A DNA stretch of 64,000 bases, taken from NCBI RefSeq assembly GCF_000758325.1, contig NZ_CP009459.1, positions 2,480,001 to 2,544,000 on the forward strand, given 5' to 3'. This document shows positions 18,140 to 28,577 of the stretch, piece after piece. The notes under the pieces are model-generated. The model was not told the DNA's origin and ran no database searches. It worked only from the letters and a program-made list of their open reading frames with translations. The first letter of the stretch is position 1. Every line of letters begins with the position of its first letter. The stretch comes from Cedecea neteri (GTDB lineage: Bacteria > Pseudomonadota > Gammaproteobacteria > Enterobacterales > Enterobacteriaceae). Both the position numbers and the translations under genes were made by a program.

Positions 18140-18871
18140 TTACTTCTGGAACCATTTGTCGTAGATGGCTTTGTAGGTGCCATCTTGTTTCACTTTATCC
18201 AGCGCGGCGTTGAATTTGCTCTGCAGGTCAGTGTTGCCCTGGCGCAGGGCGATGCCGAGGCCGGTGCCGAAGTAATCTTTGTCGGTCACTTTGTCACCCA
18301 CGGCAACCAGTTCCGGGCTGGCTTTCAGCCATTCGGTCACTACGGCGGTGTCGCCGAAGACCGCGTCGATACGACCGTTCTGCAGATCCAGCTTAGCGTT
18401 CTGGTAGCTGTCGTAAGGCACGGTGGTGATTTCCGGGTGCTTGTCGGTGATGTATTTCTGGTGGGTGGTGCCGTTCTGGATGCCCACTTTTTTGCCTTTC
18501 AGCGCGGCAATATCAGCGTACTTGCCCTTCACGCCAACAAACAGCGCGGAGTTGTCATAGTAAGGTTTGGTGAACAGTACCTGTTTTTCACGCTCAGGGG
18601 TGATGTCCATCCCCGCCATGACCGCGTCAATACGGCGGAATTTCAGGCTTGGGATCAGGCTGTCGAAGGCCTGGTTGGTGAAGGTACAGGTGGCATCGAT
18701 CTGTTTGCACAGGGCGTTAGCCAGGTCAACGTCAAAGCCGACGATCTTGTTGTTGGCGTCGATAGACTCAAACGGAGGGTAAGAGGCTTCGGTAGCAAAA
18801 CGGATAGTCTGTGCGGCGGTAGCAGAAAGGCTCAGAGTGGCTAAAAGAGTGGCCAGCAAAACTTTTTTCAT
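18140..18871 (-). CDS. artI: Periplasmic amino-acid-binding protein ArtI
   Basis: Binding protein of 243 residues, paralogous to ArtJ, with signal peptide [20 protein letters not shown] before [17 protein letters not shown] chose the ATG at 18871, which gives a standard signal peptide; the frame reaches a further ATG at 18892 that overlaps artP. The ligand of ArtI in E. coli is less clear than that of ArtJ. It lies between artP and artQ. Confidence 0.96.
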   Translation of the reverse strand: MKKVLLATLLATLSLSATAAQTIRFATEASYPPFESIDANNKIVGFDVDLANALCKQIDATCTFTNQAFDSLIPSLKFRRIDAVMAGMDITPEREKQVLFTKPYYDNSALFVGVKGKYADIAALKGKKVGIQNGTTHQKYITDKHPEITTVPYDSYQNAKLDLQNGRIDAVFGDTAVVTEWLKASPELVAVGDKVTDKDYFGTGLGIALRQGNTDLQSKFNAALDKVKQDGTYKAIYDKWFQK

Positions 18872-18891
18872 TGTCGTTTTCCCGTTCAACA

Positions 18892-19620
18892 TCAGTGAGA
18901 GAGATAGAATTTAAACGCATCGGTTTGCGGGTTAGCAAAGCAGCTGGCATCACCTTGTTCGATGATGTGGCCGTTTTCCATATACACCACGCGGCTGGCG
19001 GTTTTACGCGCCACTTCTACTTCATGGGTCACGATGACCTGAGTAATGTTGGTTTCCGCCAGTTCGCGGATAATGCTGACGATCTGCGCGGTGATTTCCG
19101 GATCCAGAGCGGCGGTAGGTTCATCAAACAGCAGAATCTGCGGCTCCATCATCAGGGCGCGGGCAATGGCAACGCGCTGCTGCTGGCCGCCGGAAAGATG
19201 CAGCGGATAGCGGTCCATGTAGGGCTTCAGGCGCAGGCGTTCAAGCAGTTTATCGGCGCGTTCATGCGCCTGATCTTTGCTTAATCCGAGCACGCGGCAC
19301 GGCGCTTCAATCAGGTTTTGCAGCACGGTTAAGTGCGGCCACAGATTGTATTGCTGGAAGACCATGCCGACGTTCTGGCGCAGATCGCGAATCGCTTTGT
19401 CGCTGGGGGCTTTGGCAAAATCGAAAGTTGTGCCCGCAATGCTCAGCTTACCGGAACGCGGCATTTCAAGCAGGTTAAGTACGCGCAGCAGAGAACTCTT
19501 ACCGGCGCCGCTCGGGCCCAGCAATACCAGCGTCTCGCCCTGCGGGCAATGTAGTGTGATATCGAACAGCGCCTGATGGGCACCGTAAAAGCAATTAATG
19601 CTGTCTAGTTGAATACTCAT
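18892..19620 (-). CDS. artP: Arginine ABC transporter ATPase ArtP
   Basis: ATP-binding subunit of 242 residues, as in E. coli. Walker A GPSGAGKS at 35-42, Q-loop [10 protein letters not shown], signature [15 protein letters not shown], Walker [13 protein letters not shown] and switch VTHEVEVA. First gene of artPIQM. A match to an ARG-box core (TGAATAGCAATTGA) lies at 19631-19644, very near the start codon. Confidence 0.97.
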   Translation of the reverse strand: MSIQLDSINCFYGAHQALFDITLHCPQGETLVLLGPSGAGKSSLLRVLNLLEMPRSGKLSIAGTTFDFAKAPSDKAIRDLRQNVGMVFQQYNLWPHLTVLQNLIEAPCRVLGLSKDQAHERADKLLERLRLKPYMDRYPLHLSGGQQQRVAIARALMMEPQILLFDEPTAALDPEITAQIVSIIRELAETNITQVIVTHEVEVARKTASRVVYMENGHIIEQGDASCFANPQTDAFKFYLSH

Positions 19621-19630
19621 GCGCTGAAGT

Positions 19631-19644
19631 TGAATAGCAATTGA
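19631..19644 (-). promoter_or_regulatory. Possible ArgR half-site before artP
   Basis: TGAATAGCAATTGA fits the ARG-box core TGAAT-N4-ATTCA with one mismatch. It lies only 10 bp upstream of the artP start codon, and no second box at 21-bp spacing is evident; a weaker match lies 36 bp away. Tentative. Confidence 0.35.
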
Positions 19645-19847
19645 GGCCGCAAAGGGTACCTTTAACAGAATAGTTATGCAATCTTTGTGCGTTAAAACTT
19701 ATAAGCAACCACTTACACCGACTAAAGTTAGCACAAAATAGCGAGGCGGGTGGTGGCTAAGTATAAAAAACCGCTATCCCTGAATATACCAGACTATTTA
19801 CAGGGGTTACGTTTCTTCCACCCGCATAGCGTAAGCATAAATTGCCG

Positions 19848-20372
19848 CTATTTGCCTTCAACTGCCTGACGCAGCGTGCCGGTTGGCGCATGGCTCGCCG
19901 CGCCGAGGTAACGCACATCGTCCACCGCCCAGCACTGGCCTTCACGGACCATCAGCACTTCATCTTTCCATGTCTGGCTGCCGCGGGTCAGCTCGACGCG
20001 CAGAGGAATATTTCGTGCATCGGTGTTCGGGATAGTTGACGCCGAAGCCACGCTGGCTTTGTCAGGCCCTTCGGACTGACTGGAGAAGATATCGCTGCGG
20101 GTAAACGCGCTTTGCGCCGCCGGAGAGGTGCTGGATTTTTGCAGAAGCTGGAACAGGGAATCGCTCAGATAGGGGCGCAGCGCGGCAACGGAACTCAGGC
20201 CTTCGCCCTTATGCGCGATACGGTAATCATAGAACTGCTGAGCGACGTCATCCGGGCCGCCGCTGACGCAGGGGCCGCTGCGGGTGCCGATGTCTTTGAA
20301 GGCCGGGGTGACGGTGGTACAGGCCGACAACACCAGCGCACAGGGGAGAAGAGCCAAAGCTGAGCTGCGCAT
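19848..20372 (-). CDS. ybjP: Lipoprotein YbjP
   Basis: Predicted lipoprotein of 174 residues. Signal peptide MRSSALALLPCALVLSAC has a lipobox LSAC with the lipidated Cys at 18. The rest matches E. coli YbjP (TTVTPA.KD.GTRSGPCV.GGPD.VAQQFYDYRI, ASASTIPN.DARNIPLRV, EGQCW..DDVRYLG). Function unknown. Transcribed on its own, divergent from ybjQ. Confidence 0.94.
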   Translation of the reverse strand: MRSSALALLPCALVLSACTTVTPAFKDIGTRSGPCVSGGPDDVAQQFYDYRIAHKGEGLSSVAALRPYLSDSLFQLLQKSSTSPAAQSAFTRSDIFSSQSEGPDKASVASASTIPNTDARNIPLRVELTRGSQTWKDEVLMVREGQCWAVDDVRYLGAASHAPTGTLRQAVEGK

Positions 20373-20480
20373 TTTTATTTCCTTATTTTCTCAGGAGGAC
20401 TACCTTAGCATAGCGTATTGGCTCAAAATCGCGTGGCGATTGCCGGGCTAACATGTTGATGGCAAAGAGAGGAGAACGTG

Positions 20481-20804
20481 ATGCAGTTTACAACGACGCC
20501 AGGCCTGGAAGGCCACACCATTACTGAATACTGCGGCGTGGTGACCGGGGAAGCTATCCTGGGTGCCAATATTTTCCGCGATTTTTTTGCCGGGGTTCGC
20601 GATATCGTCGGCGGCCGCTCCGGGGCATATGAAAAAGAGTTACGCAAAGCGCGGGACATCGCATTTCGTGAAATTCAGGCACAGGCCGAAAGCCTGGGTG
20701 CTAACGCCGTGGTCGGGATTGATATCGACTATGAAACCGTCGGCAAGGACGGCAGCATGCTGATGGTTTGCGTCAGCGGGACGGCGGTGAAAACGCGTCA
20801 ATGA
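20481..20804 (+). CDS. ybjQ: YbjQ family protein (DUF74)
   Basis: Small soluble protein of 107 residues of the UPF0145/YbjQ family, nearly identical in its core to E. coli YbjQ ([42 protein letters not shown]). The homologous fold is a pentameric beta-barrel; no molecular function is established. ATG 20481 has GGAG 6 bp upstream; a GTG lies directly before it. Its stop overlaps the amiD start (ATGA). Confidence 0.95.
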   Translation: MQFTTTPGLEGHTITEYCGVVTGEAILGANIFRDFFAGVRDIVGGRSGAYEKELRKARDIAFREIQAQAESLGANAVVGIDIDYETVGKDGSMLMVCVSGTAVKTRQ

Positions 20805-21631
20805 AAACCAGGATCTTAGCGCTTGCCCTGGCGCTGTTGCTGGCGGGTTGCGCCGGACAAAAAGGGATTGTCGATCGGGGCAGCTATAAAGTGGACACCA
20901 CGCATCAGGCTCAGGCCGCTTATCCGCGGGTGAAAATTCTGGTGATCCACTACACGGCGGATGATTTTTCAAGTTCGCTTTCCACGCTCACCGATCGTAA
21001 CGTCAGCGCCCACTACCTTGTTCCTGCCGAGCCGCCGCTGTCCGGCGGGAAGCCCGTTGTCTGGCAGCTGGTGCCGGAAGAACAGCTGGCCTGGCATGCC
21101 GGAATCAGTTTCTGGCGAGGGGCTACGCGAATTAACGACACCTCCGTAGGTATTGAGCTGGAAAATCAGGGCTACACCCGGGTAGGCAGTGTTCAGCGCT
21201 TCTATCCGTTCAGCCAGCCGCAGATTGCGGTGCTTGAGGATTTAGCGAAGCAGATTATTGCGCGCTATAACATCGCGCCGCAGAACGTGGTCGCTCACGG
21301 CGATATTGCGCCGCAGCGCAAGGTTGATCCTGGCCCGCTGTTCCCCTGGAAGCAATTCGCGGAAAAAGGGATTGGCGCATGGCCGGACGCCGCTAGAGTG
21401 GCGTTTTATCTTAACGGCCGCAGCCCGCTGCAGCCCGTGGATAAAACCGAGCTGCTGGATGTGCTTGCCCGGTATGGCTACGAAGTGCTGCCAGGCATGA
21501 CCGAGGCGCAGCAGAAAAGGGTGATTACTGCCTTCCAGATGCATTTCCGCCCGGCCAACTACAGCGGCGAGGCGGATGCGGAGAGCCTGGCGATTGCCGA
21601 GGCATTACTGGAAAAATATGGTCAGGGTTAA
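20801..21631 (+). CDS. amiD: N-acetylmuramoyl-L-alanine amidase AmiD
   Basis: Outer-membrane lipoprotein amidase of 276 residues that cleaves the bond between N-acetylmuramic acid and L-alanine, including anhydro-muropeptides. Lipobox LLAGC with Cys 17; zinc amidase_2 fold with VIHYTADD and [16 protein letters not shown] carrying metal ligands; C-terminal peptidoglycan-binding-like domain (about 200-270). The ATG at 20801 gives the lipoprotein signal; the open frame extends further upstream inside ybjQ. Its stop overlaps that of convergent ybjS. Confidence 0.96.
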   Translation: MKTRILALALALLLAGCAGQKGIVDRGSYKVDTTHQAQAAYPRVKILVIHYTADDFSSSLSTLTDRNVSAHYLVPAEPPLSGGKPVVWQLVPEEQLAWHAGISFWRGATRINDTSVGIELENQGYTRVGSVQRFYPFSQPQIAVLEDLAKQIIARYNIAPQNVVAHGDIAPQRKVDPGPLFPWKQFAEKGIGAWPDAARVAFYLNGRSPLQPVDKTELLDVLARYGYEVLPGMTEAQQKRVITAFQMHFRPANYSGEADAESLAIAEALLEKYGQG

Positions 21632-22638
21632 CCGCGGTGCAGCGTGCCGTGATCTTTCAACCACAGCGCGGTACGGCGAATGCCTTCATCGAGGGTGACG
21701 ATAGGCTGATAGCCCAGCTCTGTTTCCGCGCGCGTGGTGTCCAGCGTTAAGTCGAAGTTCAGCTTGGAAACACCGTAGTGCGTGAGCACCGGCTCTTTGG
21801 CCGATTTATTGCCAAAGTGCTCCAGGCTGCGGGCGATGATATCCAGCATCGGGTAAGGCACCGAGCGAATGCGGCATTTAATCCCTAGTTCGTCGATCAG
21901 CTTTTGCACGATGGTGCGCAGCGGGCGCGCTTCCATGTTGGTGATGTTGTAGGCGCGGCCAGAAGGCAAATTCTGTTTTTGCGTCGCCAGCCACATCGCA
22001 TGTACCGCGTTTTCCAGATAGGTCATATCCACCAGCGCATCGCCGCCGCGCGGCAGCAGCACGCTACCGTAGTGGCGCATCATCTGCACCAGGCGCGGGA
22101 AAAACACTTTGTCGTGCGGCCCGAACAGGCTTTGCGGGCGCAGAATAGTAAAACGGGTGTTTGGGTTGGCCTGCGCCAGCAGCTGAATCACCTCTTCGCT
22201 GGCGGCTTTGCTGCGGGCAAATTCGTTGGCGAAGCGCACCGGGCGAAAATCTTCGCTGATGTTGCGGTGGTGGTGGTAGTCGAAGTAGAGCGACGGCGAC
22301 GAGATATGAATAAAGTCACGCACGCCCCAGGCAACGGCCCATTCACCCAGACGGCGCGTGGCGCGGACGTTGGCGAGGTCGAAAGCTTGCTGGGTTCCCC
22401 ACGGTGAGGTGAAGCTGGAGCAGTGCCAGAGCGTGTCGACGTCCGCAAGCATCACCTTAGCCTGGGAAGAAACCAGCTCCGTCAGGTCGGCATGGACAAA
22501 TTCGGCGCCCATTTTCTGCAGCAGTTTGCCCATCGCTTCGTTGCGTCCGGTGGCCCGAACGCTGATGCCCCTGGCGCGTAAATACTCGACCGCGTTTCGG
22601 CCTAAACCGCTGGTTGCGCCCGTGACCAGTACCTTCAT
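21628..22638 (-). CDS. ybjS: NAD(P)-binding SDR protein YbjS
   Basis: Extended short-chain dehydrogenase/epimerase-like protein of 336 residues. N-terminal Rossmann motif [15 protein letters not shown] and [17 protein letters not shown] in the region of the catalytic triad. Similar to E. coli YbjS; substrate unknown. Follows ybjT by 88 bp in the poxB-ltaE-ybjT-ybjS direction. Its TAA stop shares bases with the amiD stop. Confidence 0.93.
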   Translation of the reverse strand: MKVLVTGATSGLGRNAVEYLRARGISVRATGRNEAMGKLLQKMGAEFVHADLTELVSSQAKVMLADVDTLWHCSSFTSPWGTQQAFDLANVRATRRLGEWAVAWGVRDFIHISSPSLYFDYHHHRNISEDFRPVRFANEFARSKAASEEVIQLLAQANPNTRFTILRPQSLFGPHDKVFFPRLVQMMRHYGSVLLPRGGDALVDMTYLENAVHAMWLATQKQNLPSGRAYNITNMEARPLRTIVQKLIDELGIKCRIRSVPYPMLDIIARSLEHFGNKSAKEPVLTHYGVSKLNFDLTLDTTRAETELGYQPIVTLDEGIRRTALWLKDHGTLHRG

Positions 22639-22726
22639 GTGACCAACTCGTTATGTTTTGGATTAACGCTGCGCATTTTTCCGTGAAACGGCAGCGCATG
22701 CAATGGGAATACTGAAAGATTAGGAG

Positions 22727-24178
22727 CTAACTTCTCTTTTTGATCGAGTTTTGTTCCGCTAAATGAACAATTCGCCGCGCCATTCCCCTGAAGATAAATA
22801 AATGGGCGGGGATCATCGCCAGCCAGTAGATCAAACCGGCGCAGCCGTGAGGATGCCACCAGGCCCTGACGTCCAGCCGACGCTCCTTGCCATCATCCTG
22901 CAAGGTGAACGACAGCCGCCCGAGGCCCGGGGCCTTCATACCAAACAGCAGCGTCAGCTCTTTTTCTGGCTCGGCGATAATCACTTTCCAGCTATCGACG
23001 GTATCACCCACTTCCAGCATGGCTTTATCAGGCCGACCTTTGGCCAGCTTATGGCCCATCAGTCGATCCATCAGCGCGCGAGTCTTCCACAGGGCATTGC
23101 CAAAAAAGTAGCCTTCTTTGCCGCCTAGCTGGTTGATCACCTGCCAGAGCGAAGAGGCAGAAGCCTGGGTGGTCAGCGTACAGCCCGCCTGTTTAGCAAA
23201 AAAACCGTAGTCGGGCCGCCAGCGGGCAAAAGCCTGCGCGTCGTAGCCCCAGTCCTGCGAGTTAGCTAGCTGGTGTTCGTTGGCCAGCGTCAGGCGCACG
23301 GCGTCGTCAAAGCTGATGAGCTGCTGCGGGATGAGTTCGCATAGGCTGCGGTCGTCCGCCAGCAAATCGTGTTCCAGGCCCTGAATCAGCGCCTTGGCAA
23401 TGCCGGGCGGCACCGAGGTAATAACATTCAGAAACCACATGGAAATCCAGCTGGTGGGGAGTGGGACGGGGATCAGCGGGCGGCGGCGGCCGCTGATAGC
23501 CATAAAGCGCTCAAACTGCTGCTGATAGCTCAGGACTTCCGGCCCGGCGGCTTCAAACAGGCGATGTTCAGTCGCCGGATGGTCCAGCAGCGCGACGAGG
23601 TAATGCAGCAGGTTATCCAAAGCTATAGGTGAAGTTCGGGAGCGAACCCAGCGCGGCGGCGTCAGCACTGGCAGGTTGTAAACCATATCCCGCATGACTT
23701 CGAAAGCCGCCGAACCAGCGCCCACAATAATCCCCGCGCGCAGTTCGGTAACCGACACGCCGGAATCACGCAGAATATCCGCGGTGATTTGCCGGGCTTT
23801 CAGGTGCTTCGAATGCGTTTGCCCGCTTTTGGCCTGCAAAGAGCTGAGGAAAATGACCTGTTTGACCGGATGTTCGGTCAGCGCGTCGCGCATGTTCAGC
23901 GCCGCCTGACGTTCGAACTCCATAAAATTATCGCCGTCACCCATGCTGTGGATCAGGTAGTAGACGGTATCCGCCCCTTCGAGCAGGGCACCCAGGCGGT
24001 GCGGCCAGTGCAAATCTACGTGTCGGCATTCCACGCCCGGCCAGGGCTGTTTTTTCAGCCAGTCAATGCGGCGGGCGGCGGCGGTGACGTGATGTCCCGC
24101 CGCCACAAGTAACGGCACCAGATGCTGGCCAATGTAGCCGCTGGCGCCGAGGACCACTATCCTTTGAGGTTCTGCCAT
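22727..24178 (-). CDS. ybjT: NAD-binding protein with DUF2867 domain, YbjT
   Basis: Two-domain protein of 483 residues: an N-terminal NmrA-like Rossmann domain ([14 protein letters not shown]) and a C-terminal DUF2867 domain (about 330-470, with [27 protein letters not shown] and a hydrophobic end). Collinear with E. coli YbjT (476). Function unknown. It starts 15 bp after ltaE ends, so is probably co-transcribed. Confidence 0.93.
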   Translation of the reverse strand: MAEPQRIVVLGASGYIGQHLVPLLVAAGHHVTAAARRIDWLKKQPWPGVECRHVDLHWPHRLGALLEGADTVYYLIHSMGDGDNFMEFERQAALNMRDALTEHPVKQVIFLSSLQAKSGQTHSKHLKARQITADILRDSGVSVTELRAGIIVGAGSAAFEVMRDMVYNLPVLTPPRWVRSRTSPIALDNLLHYLVALLDHPATEHRLFEAAGPEVLSYQQQFERFMAISGRRRPLIPVPLPTSWISMWFLNVITSVPPGIAKALIQGLEHDLLADDRSLCELIPQQLISFDDAVRLTLANEHQLANSQDWGYDAQAFARWRPDYGFFAKQAGCTLTTQASASSLWQVINQLGGKEGYFFGNALWKTRALMDRLMGHKLAKGRPDKAMLEVGDTVDSWKVIIAEPEKELTLLFGMKAPGLGRLSFTLQDDGKERRLDVRAWWHPHGCAGLIYWLAMIPAHLFIFRGMARRIVHLAEQNSIKKRS

Positions 24179-24193
24179 CGTCCCTGATTTCCG

Positions 24194-25195
24194 TTAGTTT
24201 TGCAGGAAGCTGCGCCAGTGGGCGACGACTTCAGCCAGCTGGCTGCGGGTGACGTCCAGATGGGTGACCAGGCGAGTTGCCGGGCCTGCGCTGAGGATGA
24301 CGCCGCGCTCACGCATGTATGGGCCTAAATCTTCCGCTTCTTCCGCCGTCATGCGCACGAAGACCATGTTGGTATCCTGACGTATTACATCGACGCCGAT
24401 TTCACGCAGCTCGCCTGCCAGCCAGTGGGCGTTGGCGTGGTCTTCTTTCAGGCGCTCGACGTTATTTTTCAGCGCATACAGGCCTGCCGCCGCCAGAATA
24501 CCGGCCTGGCGCATACCGCCGCCGGTCATCTTGCGCCAGCGTACAGCGCGCTTGATGTACTCTTTACTGCCCACCAGCAGGGAGCCAACCGGCGTGCCCA
24601 GGCCTTTTGACAGGCAAATGGTGAAGCTGTCGCAGTAACGAGTAATCTCTTCCAACTGGCAGCCGTAGGACACCACGGCGTTAAAAATACGCGCGCCGTC
24701 TACGTGCAGCGCCAGGTTGTGCTTGCGGGTGAATTCCCAGACCTGCTGGAGGTATTCGCGCGGCAGCACTTTGCCGTTGTGGGTGTTTTCAAGGCTCAGC
24801 AATTTAGTGCGGGCGAAGTGAATGTCGTCCGGTTTAATTTTTGCCGCCACTTTATCCAGCGGCAGCGTGCCGTCGCGATCCGCTTCAATGGGCTGAGGCT
24901 GAATGCTGCCCAGCACCGCTGCGCCACCCGCCTCATACAGGTAGTTATGCGCGGCCTGGCCAACGATATACTCTTCGCCGCGCTCGCAGTGGCTGAGCAA
25001 AGCCACGAGGTTGGCCTGCGTGCCGGTAGGTAAAAACAGGGCAGCTTCTTTCCCGCTGATTTTTGCCGCGTATGCCTGAAGCTCGTTAACCGTGGGGTCG
25101 TCGCCGTAAACATCATCCCCGGTCGGGGCGGCCATCATTTGCTCCAGCATGGCGCGGGAAGGGCGGGTAACGGTATCGCTGCGTAAATCGATCAT
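24194..25195 (-). CDS. ltaE: Low-specificity L-threonine aldolase LtaE
   Basis: PLP enzyme of 333 residues, as in E. coli, that splits L-threonine and L-allo-threonine to glycine and acetaldehyde. Fold type I features: MIDLRSDTVTRPS at the N-terminus, the SLENTHN segment, HVDGARIFN, and the PLP lysine in TICLSKGLGTPVGS. Located after poxB, separated by 65 bp that hold a stem-loop. Confidence 0.97.
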   Translation of the reverse strand: MIDLRSDTVTRPSRAMLEQMMAAPTGDDVYGDDPTVNELQAYAAKISGKEAALFLPTGTQANLVALLSHCERGEEYIVGQAAHNYLYEAGGAAVLGSIQPQPIEADRDGTLPLDKVAAKIKPDDIHFARTKLLSLENTHNGKVLPREYLQQVWEFTRKHNLALHVDGARIFNAVVSYGCQLEEITRYCDSFTICLSKGLGTPVGSLLVGSKEYIKRAVRWRKMTGGGMRQAGILAAAGLYALKNNVERLKEDHANAHWLAGELREIGVDVIRQDTNMVFVRMTAEEAEDLGPYMRERGVILSAGPATRLVTHLDVTRSQLAEVVAHWRSFLQN

Positions 25196-25218
25196 GACGG
25201 GTCCTTTATCGAGAGGCT

Positions 25219-25242
25219 GCGCCCGGACGGTTATCCGGGCGC
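25219..25242 (-). promoter_or_regulatory. Stem-loop between poxB and ltaE
   Basis: GCGCCCGGA (25219-25227) pairs perfectly with TCCGGGCGC (25234-25242). There is no T run on either side, so it could weaken read-through from poxB into ltaE or act in mRNA processing. Confidence 0.5.
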
Positions 25243-25260
25243 CTGAGGCAACCTTCTTTT

Positions 25261-26982
25261 TTACCGGAACCAGTTGGTTTTCGCCAGCTCGATCACTTCA
25301 TCACCTCGTCCGCTGATGATGGCGCGCAGCATATACAGGCTGAACCCCTTGGCCTGCTCCAGCTTGATTTGCGGCGGGATCGCCAGTTCGTCTTTGGCAA
25401 CGACAACATCCACCAGCACCGGGCCATCGGTGCTGAAAGCCCGTTCCAGCGCGGCGTTCAGCTCCTCAGGTTTTTCAACGCGGATGCCGGTAATGCCGCA
25501 GGCATCGGCGATACGGGCAAAGTTGGTGTCGTGCAGTTCGGTACCGTCGGTGAGGTAGCCCCCGGCTTTCATCTCCATCGCCACGAAACCGAGGACGCTG
25601 TTGTTGAACACCACGATTTTAATCGGCAGCTTCATTTGTGCGACTGAAAGGAAGTCGCCCATCAGCATGCTGAAACCGCCGTCGCCGCACATTGCGACCA
25701 CCTGGCGGTCTGGCGCGGTGGCTTTGGCACCCAGCGCCTGCGGCATAGCGTTAGCCATTGAGCCGTGGTTAAACGAGCCCAGCAGGCGGCGTTTGCCGTT
25801 CATTTTCAGGTAGCGCGCTGCCCAGACGGTGGGAGTGCCTACGTCACAGGTAAAAATAGCGTCATCGGCGGCGTAATGGCTGATTTGCTGCGCCAGATAT
25901 TGCGGGTGAATTTGTTTGCCTTCGGTGGGTTTGGCCAGTTCATCCAGCCCTTCACGGGCTTTGCGATAATCCTCCAGCGCTTTGTCGAGGAAGCTGCGAT
26001 TGGTTTTCTCTTCCAGCATAGGCAGCAGGGCAGACAGCGTGGCTTTGATATCGCCCACCAGCGCCATGTCGACCTTGCTGTGCGCGCCTATGCTGCCGGG
26101 GTTGATATCAATCTGGATAATTTTTGCGTCCGTCGGGTAGAACGCTCGGTAGGGAAACTGGGTGCCGAGCAGGATCAGCGTATCGGCGTTCATCATGGTG
26201 TGGAAGCCGGATGAGAAGCCGATTAATCCTGTCATGCCAACGTCGTAAGGGTTGTCGTACTCAACGTGCTCTTTGCCGCGCAAGGCGTGAACAATGGGCG
26301 CTTTCAGGGTTGCCGCCAGCTGTACCAACTCAGTATGCGCTCCGGCGCAGCCGCTGCCGCACATCAGGGCGATATTGTCGTTGTAGCGCAGGAGTTGGGC
26401 GAGTTTTTTAAGCTCATCCTGATGGGGAACCACAATGGGCTGAGGTGCAGGATACCAGTGTGTAGTGGCATGTTCTGGCGCGGGTTTGAGCGCCACGTCG
26501 CCGGGCAGTACTACCACGGAAACGCCCCGATTCAGAATGGCTTTGCGCATGGCAATCGCCAATACCTGCGGGATCTGCTCCGGGTTAGAAACCAGTTCGC
26601 AATAGTGGCTGCATTCGCGGAAAAGCTCTTCGGGATGTGTTTCCTGGAAGTAGCCGCTGCCAATTTCGCTGGAGGGAATATGGGCTGCAATGGCGAGAAC
26701 GGGCACGTGATTGCGGTGGCAATCGTACAGGCCGTTAATCAGGTGCAGGTTACCTGGCCCGCATGAACCGGCGCAGACAGCAAGTTCGCCGGTGAGATGC
26801 GCTTCGGCCCCGGCGGCGAAAGCGGCCACTTCTTCATGGCGAGTTGGCATCCATTTAATCGTGCCCATCCGGTTGAGGCTGTCACTGAGGCCGTTCAGTG
26901 AATCGCCGGTGACGCCCCAGATACGTTTCACGCCCGCGCTCTCAAGGGTTTTGGCCAGCCAGGCCGCTACGGATTGTTTCAT
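25261..26982 (-). CDS. poxB: Pyruvate oxidase (ubiquinone-dependent) PoxB
   Basis: Peripheral membrane flavoenzyme of 573 residues that converts pyruvate to acetate and CO2, passing electrons to ubiquinone. ThDP-binding [20 protein letters not shown] domain in the middle, and the C-terminal lipid-activation peptide [25 protein letters not shown] are all present. In E. coli it is RpoS-dependent and acts in stationary phase. Divergent from the DoxX gene across 150 bp. Confidence 0.97.
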   Translation of the reverse strand: MKQSVAAWLAKTLESAGVKRIWGVTGDSLNGLSDSLNRMGTIKWMPTRHEEVAAFAAGAEAHLTGELAVCAGSCGPGNLHLINGLYDCHRNHVPVLAIAAHIPSSEIGSGYFQETHPEELFRECSHYCELVSNPEQIPQVLAIAMRKAILNRGVSVVVLPGDVALKPAPEHATTHWYPAPQPIVVPHQDELKKLAQLLRYNDNIALMCGSGCAGAHTELVQLAATLKAPIVHALRGKEHVEYDNPYDVGMTGLIGFSSGFHTMMNADTLILLGTQFPYRAFYPTDAKIIQIDINPGSIGAHSKVDMALVGDIKATLSALLPMLEEKTNRSFLDKALEDYRKAREGLDELAKPTEGKQIHPQYLAQQISHYAADDAIFTCDVGTPTVWAARYLKMNGKRRLLGSFNHGSMANAMPQALGAKATAPDRQVVAMCGDGGFSMLMGDFLSVAQMKLPIKIVVFNNSVLGFVAMEMKAGGYLTDGTELHDTNFARIADACGITGIRVEKPEELNAALERAFSTDGPVLVDVVVAKDELAIPPQIKLEQAKGFSLYMLRAIISGRGDEVIELAKTNWFR

Positions 26983-27090
26983 CGGTTTTCCTTGTCCAGT
27001 GTGATAGCGCTTAAAAGCTTAGTTCAAATCCTCGTAACGGCTGGTAATGGCCTCCCTAAAATTGGGGCTATTTGTTAGCAAATATTAAGC

Positions 27091-27109
27091 GTAAATTATT
27101 CTCGTTATC
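27091..27109 (+). promoter_or_regulatory. Fur-like box before the DoxX gene
   Basis: The minus strand of this 19-bp site begins GATAACGAGAATAATTT and matches the 19-bp Fur consensus at about 14 positions. It lies 23 bp upstream of the DoxX start codon and about 110 bp from poxB. A position-weight scan would be needed to rate it against this AT-rich background. Confidence 0.45.
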
Positions 27110-27132
27110 ATTTTAAAAGGGTGGCAATTCAT

Positions 27133-27564
27133 ATGGTTACTAAATTGTTAAATGCAGTGAATGGCGCGCTAAATAAAGACGATCTGGGGAAACTTTTACT
27201 GCGGCTGGCGGTCGGCGGACTGATGCTGTTTCACGGCCTGCACAAACTGTTTGGCGGCGTGGGCGGGATTAAGGGAATGCTGGCGGCACATGGCATCCCG
27301 GAGTTTGTTGCCTACGGCGTGCTGCTGGGCGAGGTGCTTGCGCCGCTGCTGATTATTTTAGGGATCCTCACTCGGCTGTCTGCGCTTGGGCTGGCGTGCA
27401 CGATGATTGTGGCCTGGCTGCTGGTGGGCGTGGGGGAAACCTTTATGCTGGATAAAACCGGAGCCTGGGGCATTGAAAGCCTGATGTACTTTTTCCTCGG
27501 TGCGCTGGCGATAGTCTTTTGCGGCGCCGGCCGCTACGCGTTTGGCAAGTCTGCCTGGCGGTAA
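27133..27564 (+). CDS. DoxX-family membrane protein
   Basis: Membrane protein of 143 residues with four predicted helices, matching the DoxX/SURF4-like family (LLLRLAVGGLMLFHGLHKLFGG, GVLLGEVLAPLLIILGILTRLSALGL). Related bacterial proteins are linked to oxidant handling or quinone-coupled sulfur chemistry, but the role of this one is unknown. I do not recall a gene here in E. coli, where poxB and hcr are neighbours. ATG 27133 is preferred over GTG 27121 for ribosome-site spacing (AGGGTGG). It ends at a terminator facing hcr. Confidence 0.88.
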   Translation: MVTKLLNAVNGALNKDDLGKLLLRLAVGGLMLFHGLHKLFGGVGGIKGMLAAHGIPEFVAYGVLLGEVLAPLLIILGILTRLSALGLACTMIVAWLLVGVGETFMLDKTGAWGIESLMYFFLGALAIVFCGAGRYAFGKSAWR

Positions 27565-27571
27565 AAAAAGA

Positions 27572-27593
27572 AGAGGCACCGTGAGGTGCCTCT
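27572..27593. terminator. Terminator between the DoxX gene and hcr
   Basis: AGAGGCACC (27572-27580) and GGTGCCTCT (27585-27593) form a perfect stem with a 4-nt loop. It is flanked by an A run on the left (T run for hcr) and a short T run on the right, so it serves both convergent genes. Confidence 0.85.
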
Positions 27594-27599
27594 TTAAGG

Positions 27600-28568
27600 T
27601 CAAGCGAGCACCAGGTCGCTCCGTGGATGGCAGGAGCAGGCCAGCACGTAGCCGCTGGCAATTTCCTCTTCCGTCAGCGTCATGGTGCTTGAGACGGTAT
27701 AGTCGCCGGAGACCACTTTTGTTTTACAGCAGCCGCAAACCCCGGCACGGCAGGCGGCATTCACCGGCACGCTGTTGCTTTCGAGTGCGGCAAGCAGCGT
27801 GCTGCCCGCTGGCGAGTAGAACTCACGCATCGGCTGGAGCGTGGTGAACTTCAGGCCATCCGTTGTTGGTGCAGTGGCAGGCGTAAAGAACACTTCCTGG
27901 TAAAATGCCGTGACTCCCAGCGCTTTTACTTCCTTCTCAACCATAGCCATATAAGGCGCAGGCCCGCAGGTCATGACCGTCCGGCTGGCGATATCCGGCA
28001 CCGCGACCAGGATCTCGCGAGTCAGTCGCCCGGAGATAAAGCCGTGAGTGGCGTTATTTTCTGCCACCAGCGTGACCGGGTAATGCCGCCATTCGTCAGC
28101 AAAAATCACGTCCTGTGGGGAGCGCACATTGTAGATGACCTGTATGTCCGCCTGTGGGCGATGCTTTGCCAGCCAGCGGCGCATGGCCACAATAGGCGTG
28201 ACGCCGCAGCCCGCCGCCAGCAGCAGATAGCGTTCCGACACGATGTTTTCACAGCTGAACTCGCCCTGGGCTTCAGACAACCACAGGTAGTCGCCGATTT
28301 TCACTTCTCCGGTCAGCCACTCCGAGCCAGCGCCGCCGTCGATGCGGCGTACTGTCAGCGTGATGAATTCGCTCAGACCCGGCGTGGAAGAGATCGTGTA
28401 GGCCCGGAGTGTTTCGCTGCCGTTGCGAATGCTCACCAGCGCATATTGCCCGGCTTTGTAGGGATAGAAGTCGTGGTTGATCAGCGATAGCGTCCAGACA
28501 TCCGGCGTTTCCTGGTGAATATGGTGTACCTGCATGCGGTGCGGGCACAGCGGCGTTGGCATGGTCAT
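27600..28568 (-). CDS. hcr: NADH oxidoreductase Hcr
   Basis: Electron-transfer partner of Hcp, 322 residues as in E. coli. FAD-binding RAYTISSTPG and NAD-binding LLAAGCGVTP domains are followed by a C-terminal plant-type [2Fe-2S] domain with CRAGVCGCC and a later Cys (ACSCHP). It passes NADH electrons to Hcp for NO reduction. Starts 9 bp after hcp ends; same operon. Confidence 0.97.
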   Translation of the reverse strand: MTMPTPLCPHRMQVHHIHQETPDVWTLSLINHDFYPYKAGQYALVSIRNGSETLRAYTISSTPGLSEFITLTVRRIDGGAGSEWLTGEVKIGDYLWLSEAQGEFSCENIVSERYLLLAAGCGVTPIVAMRRWLAKHRPQADIQVIYNVRSPQDVIFADEWRHYPVTLVAENNATHGFISGRLTREILVAVPDIASRTVMTCGPAPYMAMVEKEVKALGVTAFYQEVFFTPATAPTTDGLKFTTLQPMREFYSPAGSTLLAALESNSVPVNAACRAGVCGCCKTKVVSGDYTVSSTMTLTEEEIASGYVLACSCHPRSDLVLA

Positions 28569-28577
28569 GGCTACTCC

